A DNA stretch of 64,000 nucleotides from Leptobrachium leishanense (Eukaryota > Chordata > Amphibia > Anura > Megophryidae). The position numbers and the translations under genes were made by a program. Positions within the stretch are counted from its first letter, which is position 1; every line of letters starts with the position of its first letter. The DNA is taken from positions 13,374,952 to 13,438,951 of the forward strand of contig CM019065.1 of NCBI GenBank assembly GCA_009667805.1, written 5' to 3'. Below are positions 10,475 to 22,967 of the stretch, piece by piece. The notes under the pieces are model-generated. The model ran no database searches and had not been told where the DNA came from. It saw only the letters and a program-made list of their open reading frames with translations.

Positions 10475-11594
10475 TATGACGGAATGCGATGGTGTTCCGC
10501 CTGCGGGTGTGCTCTATCTGCGTGACCCCGTCGCTTACCGCTGGCCCGACTACCGAGTGGCGCGCACTCGGCGTCTCGTGCGGCCTGGCGTGACCCTAGA
10601 GTAGGGTTAGCGGGCGGTGGAGGGGACCCCTGCCTGGAACCAGTCCGACCACTGAGGCGCGCAGCACTCAGCGTCCCGAGCAACTGGTTCCCTGACCTTG
10701 CGGGGTGTGGGACGCCTGGGGGAAATCGGCCCTAGCAGCCGCGGAGGAAGATTCGGATCTTATGGGGAAACGTTTCGGATCTTAGCGGGAAACGTTTCCG
10801 ATCCGGGGGCGGGTGTCTCTTCGGATCTTGGGCGGAGAAGGTTTCGGGTCGGGAAGGGATGGCGGTCGAATCGGAACTGGAGGGCTTCGGATCGGTATGG
10901 GAGGGAGGTTCGGATCTGGCGGGACCAGTGGAGAGTTCGGGTCTTACCGCAATGCCGAAGCGCGGTTCCCGGCGGGGCCGTTCGGTTCGGATCTCCGTCT
11001 TCCTCGAATCGAAGCTTCCTGAGCAGCGCCTCTGCCCTGATACTCGATGCAGGGTCAGAGCGCTCGATTCGGATCGTATCCGGGTGGGCACCGTACTCTG
11101 AGGCCGCGGAGGACACTCAGATCCGAAAATACGGCGGAGAATAAACACACACCAGTCAGAGCTGAATGTACTGCAGAATCTGGCTTTTTATTTACAGTCC
11201 AAGTATTTATTACCTCTGCACACAATTAGAATACAATGGGACTCCTTGCCCGCCCTCCCAGGACCCATTGGCCCTTGGCCTTCAGGGAGTCACCAATTCG
11301 GACCGGATGGTCCGAATCGGCCATTTTACGATTCGAACCGGATGGTTCGAATCGGCCATTTTCCGAACCGAGAATTCCAACTGCGCCACAAGGATCGGAA
11401 AATGGCGGCGAGCAAGGCAAACAAAGGGAAAAAGTCATTACACCATAAACCAACGGGGAACACGTTATTAACACCACACAATGTCACATCTAAATAAAAC
11501 TGGTAAACGAGGTGCGTGCCACCACACCCAAGTGTCCATGTCCCCACTGTCACTGCACCGCCCCTGGCTGAGGGTGCTGGGCCATCCCGTGACA
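10475..11594 (-). repeat. 5' LTR, copy 2
   Basis: Pairs with 4672-5797. The internal sequence at its left edge reads TGGTGGCAGCGGTGG on the - strand. It begins with the TGG expected of a primer-binding site, and copy 3 has the same site, but I cannot assign the tRNA. Confidence 0.9.
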
Positions 11595-11948
11595 CTCCTG
11601 AACCTGTGATCTGGTGTTCTTGGTTCCTGTTATCCCTTTGCTTCCTTCCTGCCCTCCTCTCCAATGGATTCCCTGACTTCATGACCCCTGCTGTGCTCCT
11701 AATCCCGTTGCCCATGTTCTCCACCTGATTGCCCTTGTTGGATTTACCATCTGGCTTCCAACTCCAGCTTGGTCTCCGACCACGCTTCCTGCCTGCTCCC
11801 TTGTTTCTGCACTGACCATCTGCCTACCAACTCCGGCTCTGTCTTCGACTACGTCGCTGATCAAGAATCGTGAGAAGTCTCTTAGTGACCTGCCATTGGG
11901 TTTCTCTTTCACAAATACCACGTCCCCCCTAACCAGACGTGACAAGTG
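11595..11948. other. unassigned flank, possibly the rest of an older LTR
   Basis: Pyrimidine-rich sequence without a gene. It would rejoin the sequence left of 4672 once copy 2 and one CTCCT are removed. With the TATA box at 4619 the joined stretch resembles a solo LTR, but no partner LTR is visible. Confidence 0.3.
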
Positions 11949-11956
11949 CTCTGAAG

Positions 11957-12872
11957 TAGTGATGGGCCGAACACCCCCGTGTTCGGTTCGCATTCGACCT
12001 CGAACACCCGAAAAAGTTTGACCGCGAACTCGAACACAATTCGAACTCAATGCAAGTCAATGGGGCTCGAACGTTCAGAAATTAAGGTCCCCTCCAGAGG
12101 GCATATATGCAAGATATTTGCCATAAAAGGTGTATTGGGGTCCGGGTAGTGAACTGGGGGACAGAAAACAATGAAAAACAAATAAAAAAGAAAAGTTTTT
12201 AACCCTTTCACTGCTGAGTGCTGAGCTATTTCACCGCTGTGCGCTGAGCTAATTTTTACTGCTTTTGCTCATGTTTAAATGCGATTTGAAGCCAAGGGAA
12301 ATGTTTGAGCAACAATGAGTGGGAAATGTTTGAGCAACAAGGAGTGGGAAATGTTTGAGCAACAAAGAGTGGGAAATGTTTGAGCAACAAGGAGTGGGAA
12401 ATGTTTGAGCACCAAGGAGTTGGAAATGTTTGAGCAACAAGGAGTGGGAAATGTTTGAGCCTCAAGGAGTGGGAAATGTTTGAGCAACAAGGAGTGGGAA
12501 ATGTTTGAGCCTCAAGGAGTGGGAAATGTTTGAGCCTCAAGGAGTGGGAAATGTTTGAGCAACAAGGAGTGGGAAATGTTTGAGCAACAAGGAGTCGGAA
12601 ATGTTTATGAATCCATAGGCTTCAATGTTAAAAATATTCCTGTTTTAATTCAATATCTAATAAACCGTTTATTATAATATTCTGCAGCAAAAAGTCTCTT
12701 TATTTTTAGATTTGTTTAGGATCTTTAAAGCATTTTTTTGAATTTTTTTGAATTTATTTTTTTCCCCTCTAACTTTCCGCGAACGTCCCGAAAAGTTCGA
12801 AGTTCGTGAATTTTCGAACAGCCGATGTTCGAATCGAACTTCGAAATGATTTGAACCGCCAGCCCATCCCTA
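11957..12872. mobile_element. non-autonomous hAT-type element, 916 bp
   Basis: Terminal inverted repeats TAGTGATGGGC and GCCCATCCCTA, flanked by an exact 8-bp duplication CTCTGAAG (11949-11956 and 12873-12880). An 8-bp duplication and TAG..CTA ends are typical of hAT transposons. There is no transposase. It contains a 25-bp minisatellite and, near 12610-12740, sequence shared with the MITE at 17267 and with 51016 onward. Confidence 0.9.
12294..12606. repeat. 25-bp minisatellite
   Basis: About 12 tandem copies of a 25-bp unit (GGGAAATGTTTGAGCAACAA plus GGAGT) with scattered substitutions, wholly inside the hAT element. Apparent reading frames here come from the repeat. Confidence 0.9.
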
Positions 12873-12903
12873 CTCTGAAGATTGTATGATCTATACTATA
12901 ATT

Positions 12904-13316
12904 GAGTAAGGCTTGGCGTGTCCGTCGCCAAGCCTTACTCTGCGCATGCGCGCGCAACCAGCGGCGGTTGGTTGCGCACGCATGCAACCGCCGCGGCACG
13001 AGCCGGCTGTGCGCTCGCCGCGGCGGTTACAAGATGCACACAGCAGCCGGGTAGAGGCTGCGCTCGCAGCCTCTACCCGGCTGCCTCGCGCATCAAACCC
13101 CCGAGCGGCGGAGGGAAAGTTCCCTCGCTTCCGCTCTTTGAAGGACCCAAGCCCCGGTCACGTGGGAGTCCCACGTGACCCCGACTTGGGTCCTTCAACG
13201 ACCGGAAGCGGGGAAACTTTCACTTCCCCGGCGCCGCTCGGAAAGGTAAGTATGGCGTGGAGCTCATGGGGCGGCTGTCCGAATGCCGATAGAGCATTCG
13301 AACAGCCGCCCCATGT
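12904..13316. repeat. cluster of four hairpins
   Basis: Four successive inverted repeats: 12904-12939 (15-bp arms around GTAAGGCTTGGCG); 13044-13083 (perfect 18-bp arms, 4-base loop); about 13100-13240 (arms near 70 bp with mismatches, centred on a CACGTG pair near 13168); and 13265-13315 (22-bp arms, one mismatch). GC-rich and without coding potential. Probably the end of a foldback element leading into the following array. Confidence 0.75.
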
Positions 13317-13331
13317 CTGGTCTGGGGTCTG

Positions 13332-13990
13332 ATCTGGGGCATATATCCATGAGAGCTTGGGGGGACAATATCCAGGAGCTAGGGGGCAATATCCAGGAGC
13401 TGGGGCGCAGTATCCATGAGCTGGGGACAATATCCAGGAGCTGGGGGGCAGTATCCATGAGTTGGGGGGCCGTATCCATGAGCTGAGGACAATATCCAGG
13501 AGCTGGGGGCAGTATCCATGAGCTGGGGGGCAGTATCCATGAGCTGGAGGGCAGTATCCATGAGCTGGGGGCAATATCCAGGAGCTGGGGGCAATATCCA
13601 TGAGCTGGGGGGCAATATCCATGAGCTGGGGGCAATATCCAGGAGCTGGGGGCAATATCCAGGAGTTGGGGGGCAATATCCACGTGCTGGGGCAATATCC
13701 ACGAGCTGGGGCAATATCCACGTGCTGGGGCAATATCCACGAGCTGGGGCAATATCCACAAGCTGGGGCAATATCCACATGCTGGGGCAATATCCACGAG
13801 CTGGGGCAATATCCACGAGCTGGGGCAATATCCTCGAGCTGGGGCAGTATCCACGAGCTGGGGCAGTATCCACGTGCTGGGGCAGTATCCACGTGCTGGG
13901 GCAATATCCACGAGCTGGGGCATATATCCACGAGCTGGGGCATATATCCATGAGCTGGGGCATATATCCATGAGCAGGGGCAGTATATCC
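13332..13990. repeat. 20-21 bp minisatellite, array 1
   Basis: About 31 copies of a unit of the form GGGGCAATATCCATGAGCT. The right half (from about 13680) favours ATATCCACG variants and the left half ATATCCATG, suggesting two expansion phases. The same motif occurs inverted at 14397-14996. Open frames over this array on both strands are artefacts. Confidence 0.9.
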
Positions 13991-14128
13991 ACAATAGACT
14001 GCCCTCTGGGCAGGCTTTCCACCTTGTAAATATATAATACGTGTATTTTATACAGTATGTATGACTGACTTTGCAGTTTTACCAAATTTTTCTAGAGGTA
14101 CATATACAAAGTGCACATGTGTTTATAT

Positions 14129-15244
14129 TAGGGCTGGAAACGATTAAAATTTTTGTGTTCGATTAATCAAAAGAAATTTCAATCGATTAATCAATTAATT
14201 ATAGCACACATACAGATCCAACTACTTTTAGCTGATCTGCTTGCATTGCAACTCTGCATTTAGTCAGTGGTAAATTTGGTATACACTATATACAATCACC
14301 TGACACTAGTTAGTTTCAACAATCCATGACTTTATTTCACAGTTCACACAAATACGTCTTAAATTCAAACTGTAGCACTGACGTAAGTTATTATTTTGCC
14401 CCAGTACACATGGATATACTGCCCCAGCAGACATGGATATTGCCCCAGCTCATATGGATATGCCCCAGCTCACATGGATATACTGTCCCAGCACACATGG
14501 ATATACTGCCCCAGCTCACATGGATATTGCCCCAGCTCACATGGATATACTGCCCCAGCTCACATGGATATACTGCCCCAGCACACATGGATATTGCCGC
14601 AGCTCACATGGATATGCCCCAGCCCTCATGGATATGCCCCAGCCCTCATGGATATGCCCCCAGCTCTCATGGATATGCCCCCTGCTCTCATGGATATGCC
14701 CCCAGCACATATGGATATGCCCCCAGCACACATGGATACTAACCCCAGCTCTCATGGATATGCCCCCAGCTCTCATAGATATGCCCCAGCTCATATGGAT
14801 ATGCCCCAGCTCACATGGATATGCCCCAGCTCTCATGGATATGCCCCAGCTCTCATGGATATGCCCCAGCTCCCATGGATATGCCCAAACTCGCATGGAT
14901 ATGCCCCAGCTCGCATGGATATGCCCCAGCTCTAATGGATATGCCCAAGCTCACATGGATATGCCCCAGCTCGCATGGATATACTGCCCCCAGCTCACCT
15001 CCTGCTGCCATGTGTTCGGCTCCCTGTGAGCGTCCGGCAGCATGGAAGTTGGACGCTCGCCTGGGGGAGCCACGTGACCAGATGCGATCTCGCGAGAACT
15101 CGGCTGGTCACGTGGTTCCCCAGACGAGCGCCAAAGCTCCATGCCTTCAGACGCTCACAGGGAGCCGAGCATTAAAAATTATTTAATCGACCAAAAAAAA
15201 TTAACGATTACTCGGCAGATTAATAGTTATTTTCCGTAGCCCTA
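14129..15244. mobile_element. non-autonomous hAT-type element, 1116 bp
   Basis: Ends TAGGGCTGGAAACG and TTTTCCGTAGCCCTA, flanked by an exact 8-bp duplication GTTTATAT (14121-14128 and 15245-15252). Terminal TAGGGCTG with AT-rich GATTAATC repeats is typical of hAT non-autonomous elements of fish and amphibians. The interior holds minisatellite array 2 and a hairpin at 15010-15173 with CACGTGAC in its arms. No transposase. Confidence 0.9.
14397..14996. repeat. 20-bp minisatellite, array 2 (inverted relative to array 1)
   Basis: About 29 copies of a unit of the form CCCAGCTCACATGGATATGC, the reverse complement of the array 1 unit. It lies entirely inside the hAT element. Confidence 0.9.
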
Positions 15245-15461
15245 GTTTATATATATATAAAAAAGAAAACTCACCAAATGAGACCCCAGTTCCCCACCCA
15301 GAATCAAATGGATGACGTCATAGTAGGGCACTGATGTGTCACATGGCACCATCACTGAGCCAGTGGGCAGCAGTCGCGCCACCCAACCTCCCAACACAAA
15401 TCTGGAAAAATGAAAAACCTTATTATAAAAAATGTAGTGCCTAAACACACACATATCTTGC

Positions 15462-17206
15462 TTATTATTATTATTATTCATTATTTATAAAGCGCCAGCA
15501 TATTCCACAGTGCTGTACAATAAGCACAGTATAGACAGGGTTACAATACATTGAACAACATTTGACAAACAGTACAGGAGGAGATGAGGGCCCTATTCCC
15601 GTAGGAACTCACAATCTAGGAGGGTTGGGGTTGGAAACAGGAGGAGAGGACTGTAAGGTGAGAGTGATTGATGGTTGCGTCAGTGAGTTGGGTGGTAGGC
15701 TTCCCTAAATAGGAATGTTTTAAGGGAGCGTTTGAAGGAAGAGAAGTTAGGGGAAAGTCTGACAGTACGAGGGAGAGCGTTCCAGAGAGTGGGGGCTGCG
15801 CGTGAGAAATCCTGCAGTCTATCATGGGAAGAGGTGATGCGGGGAGAAGCTAGGCGTAGGTCACTGTTTGACCTTAGGGAGCGGGCTGGGGTGTATTTGG
15901 TGATTAGTGAGGACAGGTAGTCGGGAGCTGAGTTACTGAGGGTTTTGTAGGTAAGGATAAGGATTTTGAACTTAATTCTGCAGTGGATGGGGAGCCAGTG
16001 AAGGGACTCGCAGAGGGGAGCGGCAGAGACAGAGTGGCGGGTGAGGTGAATTAGCCTGGCGGAGGCGTTCAGGATGGATTGTAGGGGGGAGAGGTGGGAC
16101 AGAGGGAGGCCAGATAAGAGATTATTGCAATAGTCGAGTCGGGAGATTACCAGGGCGTGTATGAGTTGTTTTGTGGTGACAGCGGTAAGAAATGGCCGAA
16201 TTCTGGAAATATTACGCAATTGGTATCGGCAGGAGGAGGAAAGAGACTTGATGTGGGGGATGAAGGAAAGAGCAGAGTCAAGTGTAACTCCAAGACAGCG
16301 AACTTGGGGATGGGGAGATGGTGATACCCTCCACCGTGATAGAGAAGTCAGGAGGTGGGGAGGCATTGGAGGGAGGAATAAGTAGGAGCTCAGTCTTTGA
16401 CATGTTGATCTTTAGGTGGTGGGAGGCCATCCAGGAGGAGATGCCAGATAAACAGTCACTGACTTTTGAAAGGACAGGGGGAGAGAGATCAGGGGTAGAG
16501 AGGTAGATCTGAGTGTCATCAGCGTAGAGGTGGTAATTAAAGCCAAAGCTGTTGATGATTTTGCCCAGGGAGGAGGTGTAGATGGAAAAGAGCAGAGGAC
16601 CAAGGACAGAGCCTTGAGGTACACCAACAGACAGAGGCAATGAAGAGGAGGAGTTACCAGCAAAGGACACACAGAAGGACCTGTTGGATAAATAGGATTC
16701 GACCCAAGCGAGTGCAGTGTCACCGAGACCCAGAGAGTTGAGGGTCTGTAGAAGGAGGGGGTGGTCAACAGTGTCAAAAGCAGCCGAGAGGTCGAGCAGG
16801 ATGAGAATAGAATAGTGGCCGTGTTTTTTAGCAGTTAGGAGGTCGTCGGTGACTTTGGTGAGGGCAGTTTCAGTTGAGTGTAGGGGACGGAAGCCAGATT
16901 GCAGGGGGTCAAGTAGGGAATTGGAGGACAGGAAGAGTGAGAGGTGGTTGAAGACTAGTTTTTCTAAGAGCTTTGATGTGAAGGGAAGCAGGGATACAGG
17001 GCGGTAGTTGGATGGAGAGTTGGGATCGAGGGAGGGTTTCTTTAGTAAAGGGGTAACTAGCGCGTGTTTGAAGGCGGATGGAAAGGAGCCAGTGGAGAGA
17101 GAGAGGTTGAAGATGTGTGTGAGAGCAGGGGTGAGGGAGGAGGAGAGGGGAGGAATTAGATGCGAGGGAATGGGGTCGAGCGGGCACGTGGTGAGATGTG
17201 AGGAGG
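15462..17206 (-). mobile_element. L2-type LINE, 5'-truncated, copy 1
   Basis: Non-LTR retrotransposon on the - strand. Its 3' end (15462-15500) has an ATT microsatellite followed by an untranslated region shared with 20166 and 53217. It keeps reverse transcriptase and the C-terminal domain. The match to the longer copy at 53217-56600 stops near 17206, so the endonuclease is missing, as in ordinary 5' truncation. Confidence 0.85.
15680..17206 (-). pseudogene. L2-type reverse transcriptase
   Basis: Two overlapping frames, 17234-16278 and 16366-15680. The first has the fingers block [11 protein letters not shown], the palm block [26 protein letters not shown], and the catalytic YADD at 16515-16526. 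The second continues with the L2-type C-terminus ([32 protein letters not shown]). One frameshift near 16310 separates them. The protein would copy its own RNA at a nicked genomic target. Without an endonuclease and with a frame break it is dead. The clade call is from memory of L2/Maui-type elements. Confidence 0.85.
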
Positions 17207-17266
17207 ACAATAATAAAAACATAATGAGTAACATAAAAAAAACACTTTTATTGAAAAAGTTCTAAG

Positions 17267-18102
17267 GGGTTATTCAGAGAGGTCCGAAATTTAGCCGAAA
17301 TGTAACCAGACACTGAAATTCAGGGTATGGTGACATTTCAGGGCAATTCGGCTATTCAGAGAGCAGGCAGTTCGCCAAATTTTGGCTAATTGCCTGCACG
17401 TATGGTGCCTGTTCGACAGCAGTGAAATCCCCATAGAGAAGCAATGCTTCATCTATTCACAGACACCGAACAGCAGAGAAATTTCAGTGTAATGCCCTGA
17501 TGTTCAGTGTTTTCGTTCGTCAGGTTTACACAGGGGAATCCCATAGGCTTCAATGTTAAAAATATTCCCTGTTTTTATTAAATATCTATTAAACCATTTA
17601 TTATTTTAATCTGCAGCAAAAAGTCTCTTTATTTATAGATTTGTTTTAGGATCTTTTAGGCATTTTCCGGGATTTTTTCAGAATGTTTTCCCCTTTTTTT
17701 TACATAGTTTTTTCTTTTTTCTGTAACAGCCCTTTTTATTATCATTCATTGGATCTAATATGTAAATTCCAGGCATTTTTGTTAAGTAGTTCTTTTTCAA
17801 ACAGCATTTCAATTTTGAAAATTTCAAGCGTACTGTTCTTTTTTTGTTTTTTGTAACCCGTTCGTCAGCATGTTGGCTTTTTTCCAGCGGCTGGTCTGCG
17901 CTGTGAATCGCTGCTCTTCGACTGTATCTGGCGTGGTTTTTCCAGCGGTTTCTGCGGGTTTTCAGAGAGTGTTCGACGGGTTTGCGGTGTGTTTTCCCTG
18001 CGCTCCGGAGACCCTGTGGTTGTACGTGAATACACCGCAGAGTCGGCGAACTAGAATCGCCCCGAAGTGCAGGGAAAGAAAGGTGCTCTCTGAATAACCC
18101 TG
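17267..18102. mobile_element. MITE with GGGTTATTCAGAGAG ends
   Basis: About 835 bp with inverted termini GGGTTATTCAGAGAG and CTCTCTGAATAACCC and no coding region. A related copy begins at 30567 and resumes at 51014 after element A. Internal parts also occur in the hAT element at about 12610. The ends resemble hAT CAGGG-type termini, but I see no clear 8-bp duplication, so the superfamily is uncertain. Confidence 0.75.
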
Positions 18103-18107
18103 ATAGT

Positions 18108-18110
<3 letters not shown>

Positions 18111-18141
<31 letters not shown>
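18111..18141. repeat. (TA)n microsatellite
   Basis: A run of TA dinucleotides just outside the right end of the MITE. Confidence 0.9.
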
Positions 18142-18144
<3 letters not shown>

Positions 18145-18486
18145 CCATAAAACATTGAAACTGGTAGGAACCCTTTAACGTTAAACCCATATACTCCCTG
18201 GTATTTGGTAAAGGAAAAACAAATTCCCAACCGAATGAATTGGTAAATCATTTTATTTTACAATAGATACATCCAGTCTGTCGCTCTGATCAGATTTTGA
18301 TCGGTTTAAGGTTAAAGGATCAGTCTGACCCGATGTAACGCGACCAGGTGATAAAGCTGTTTGTGAACTGGAATCTCGCTCGGAGATAATATTTATCTTT
18401 CACGTGGCATCGTGTCACCTGTTAATAATAAGCTGTAGCGTCGCTCGTGATGTGTATAATGTCCTGTTCAGTTCCTGCCCCATGTA

Positions 18487-20104
<1,618 letters not shown>

Positions 20105-20165
20105 TATATGTTACTGGCACAGAGTGAAACGTGTGGATTGGGTAGAATGCCCGGAAACGTCTGAG

Positions 20166-20490
20166 CAATGCATTATTATCATTATTTATTAAGATCCAAC
20201 ACATTCTGCAGCGCAGCACAAAGATACAATGGGTAAAGACAATACAATTCTACAATACAGCAAAAGGGCAAGTTAGTATTACAACAAACAGATACAGGAC
20301 GGAGTGAGGGTCTTATTCCCGTGGGAGCTTACAATCTGGATAGGCGGAGGGTTGAGAAACAGGAGGGGAGGACTGCAAGGAGATGTTGATGCAGAGAGAG
20401 AGAGATAAGGACGGTTATTGGGTGGGTCAGATGTTTATTGGAGTCAGGTGGTCAGCTTCCCTAAACAGAGGTCATTGTGCGAGAATTTGA
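20166..20490 (-). mobile_element. 3' end fragment of an L2-type LINE
   Basis: Starts in an ATTATTATC-type microsatellite and contains TATTCCCGTGGGAGCTTACA and GAAACAGGAGGGGAGGACTG, parallel to the 3' ends at 15500-15660 and 53240-53400. Diverged and 5'-truncated, with no reading frame. Confidence 0.7.
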
Positions 20491-20615
20491 GGGAGCAGTG
20501 GAGAGTAGACCAGAGCCAGTCCATCAACCCCCGAGAGTGAGTAATGCTGTCACTGAAGTCTTTCAATGTGTTTTTTCAACTCCTATCTCATGTTTTGAGC
20601 AACCTTGCATATCAG

Positions 20616-20697
20616 GATGTTTTGGACTACATCTCCCATGATGCTCTGTCACTCAACCGCTGCCTAGTACATCATGGGACATGTAGTCCAAAAACAT
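20616..20697. repeat. short palindromic MITE
   Basis: Inverted arms TTTTGGACTACATCTCCCAT and ATGGGACATGTAGTCCAAAA around a loop of about 40 bases. A common vertebrate short foldback type. No coding capacity. Confidence 0.75.
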
Positions 20698-22342
20698 TTA
20701 AAGCCACCAGCTTGTGCAAAAATAATCTTGACATAATGTAAAATAAGACTTTGATGCTTTGGATTGTGGTTATTTACTTCTTAGCCTTGCTGCTTTTTAC
20801 ATTTTGATTTATAATTGATGGCTTTTTAAACGCTGCTTTCTACCGTCAGGCCTTTTCATGTGGTGTTCATCCTTATGCTGGGGGGCTATTCTGTATGTTT
20901 TGCTCCTTATGCTGGGGGGTTTATTATGCTGTGGACCTTATTATTCGGGGGGGTTATTATGCTTGATATCTACATTTCTCATATTGCTGGTGTTATCTTG
21001 CTAGTATTCTCAAAATGTCAGGTCAAACATCTATTTATCAGGGACAGGCAGTCAGGGGAGGCACGGCCTCCCCTGCCATTCCAGTAAATTAATGTGCTCA
21101 TTGTGCTGTAATGTCATGTATGTATATTTAATCTGTAAATAAAATCTTATTCCTTGAAAAAAGTTATCATACTCACCTCTCCACGCTCCCTCGCTGTGCT
21201 TCTCTGTCCTCCATTTTTTTTCCTCCGGACTTTCCGTTTGCCGGCTGGTGTGTGTGTGTGATTTACTACACAGACAGCAGGGGCAGCACTGAGCCAGCAT
21301 AGCCAGAGGCACTGAGAGCAATTGAAAGCTTGAGCCAATGGGAAAGCTCCATTGGTCTCAAGCAATTCTTTTTTTAAAAAAAAATAAAACGCCCCCCATG
21401 GGAGGCAGAGCTCCCCATGGATTGATTGATGCAGGACAGTCATGTGACTATCCTCGTCAGTCGTGGGGGGGGGGGCAGGCAGGCAGAGCTCAGCAGTCAG
21501 CATGGGTGTAATAGCGCCCTCTATTAGTCAGTATTGTAAGTGCATGCTCTCAGAACTAAAAAACAATATTAGAACTTTACTTTAAAGTAAGAGTTGTAAT
21601 AGCGGCCTCTTTTAGTCAGTATTGTAAGTGCATGCTCTGAGAACTGTGTAAAAAAAAATGCGAACTTTACTTTATAAATAGTGAAACTCTATTCTCCTAT
21701 ATAACGATAACCAAATGCGTAAATTGCGACTGCGTAACCCTATGTATATCTGGCTCTCTGATACTAGCCAGTGCCTCACCAGCCACTGACCTCACCGCAC
21801 GTCACTGGTCATTGCTGACCTATAGGTGGAGGGTCCCTGCTTTGAAGCTCATCACTCCGGTCCTCTGACACATAATAGGGGCCAGTGATACTTTTTATCT
21901 CACAATGAGTGTCGGCACTGGAGTGGGCCCCCTCGGAGTGAGGGCCTAGAGTGTGCATCTTGCATACCCCACCCAAAGGACAGATTTGACTACAACTTCC
22001 ATGGTGCCTACTTCCTTAACCACCTATTACACTTAAACAATTTTGGGAATTGTGGGCCATCAGGACCTGGGACGGCAGAGTTTGACACCCCTGCTTTATA
22101 TATTCCTATAGTATAATGACTCCCTGGATAACAGTGTTGTATTTGTGTACCGGATACTCTGGGAATGTGACCTCCTAGAGTAAAATTACAGTAAATCCCG
22201 AATAAAACTAGCAGTTAGTGAACCCCCTTCACTCTGGTTCCAGATGACTTGGCGCTTTGTGACTGGCTCCAAATAAAAGCATTATAGAAGGACATTGAAA
22301 AATGAAACAAATTTGGTGCCTGATTCAATCCTTTGATTTTAT
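20698..22342. other. unassigned region with an about 90-bp tandem duplication
   Basis: No gene recognised. GCTGGGGGG-containing short repeats occur at 20875-20930. A hairpin GGGGAGGCACGGCCTCCCC lies at about 21055-21075. Two tandem copies of a unit of about 90 bp lie at about 21505-21680 (shared TTAGTCAGTATTGTAAGTGC). The rest looks unique or too decayed to name. Confidence 0.5.
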
Positions 22343-22531
22343 TGTGAAAGTGAACGACCCCTTGTCTGCCATTCCATCACCAATAACTCCTGGTACCATG
22401 TTGACATCACCAGCTGGTGCAGGGGCTGCGGCCAAGTGAAGGAGCCTGGAATCTATGCTGAGGTGTCCAACTACTTAGACTAGATTCACACAATGATGGC
22501 CAAGAAAGGAAATCCTCTAGATGTGCTCTAG
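22343..22531 (+). pseudogene. trypsin-like serine protease, last-exon relic
   Basis: One frame reads PLVCHSITNNSWYHVDITSW then CRGCGQVKEPGIYAEVSNYL and IHTMMAKKG. This is the standard C-terminus of chymotrypsin-fold (S1) proteases: PLVC after the active serine, the SW..GC block, the PG(V/I)Y.VSNYLDWI block and a terminal helix. The catalytic motif before PLVC is shortened to ESER, where GDSGG is expected, so the active serine is gone. A TAG at 22481-22483 replaces the Trp of LDW, and TAG ends the frame at 22529. A dead exon copy or a decayed gene; no upstream exons seen. Confidence 0.78.
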
Positions 22532-22967
22532 CCTGCCAAGGGTCAGAAGACATAAAGTACATTGCAAATTGCAATGTCCGACTAGTACGACACTGAAACT
22601 TCAAGCCAAACTGTAAGAAAGAAGCTGGACGAGCTTGCTTGGCCCCTGCTGGTCCTCCTCTCCTGTGTTCTTCAGCACAGGCCACCTTGATCTGAACTGG
22701 AAATAAAAACATTTTATTGAGATTGAGACATAAATAATGGTCAAGTCGAGCAGGAACTCGTGGGAAGTTGTTCCTCCATTATTGTTGCAGAAGGAACAGA
22801 GTTCCATTTCGTTCCACACATGGAGGAGCTTTTATTAGCTTTAAATAATACGATTCCATATTTAAGGGCCAATACCACCAAAAATGAAACGTCCTTATTC
22901 TGTTTATTTCATGTTGCTGATATCTTACATGTGTTTTGCTTTTCTCTTGTATAGTTAAGAAAAGATT
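22532..22967. other. unassigned spacer
   Basis: No gene, repeat or mobile element recognised between the protease relic and the 42-bp array. It may contain the 3' end of the relic gene. Confidence 0.4.

Larger units (their letters stand above)
4672..11594 (-). mobile_element. Gmr1-like Ty3/gypsy element, copy 2, complete with both LTRs
   Basis: 6.92-kb element on the - strand with LTRs of 1126 and 1120 bp. It is bounded by the 5-bp duplication CTCCT (4667-4671 and 11595-11599). From right to left the order is Gag, protease, integrase, GPY/F, reverse transcriptase, RNase H, polypurine tract. About twenty LTR differences by eye (1.5-2%) point to a fairly recent insertion. Multiple frameshifts in gag and pol make it non-autonomous. 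Confidence 0.93.

Noticed and set aside
13332..13990. CRISPR-like array
   Set aside because: Units are directly adjacent with no unique spacers, and the context is vertebrate repeat DNA.
13158..15029. Tyr/Pro- and Asp/Met-rich repeated proteins
   Set aside because: Translation of 20-21 bp minisatellites; the same region is open in opposing frames.
15732..17265. Plus-strand frames over the L2 LINE
   Set aside because: They are antisense to clear reverse transcriptase reading on the other strand and resemble nothing.
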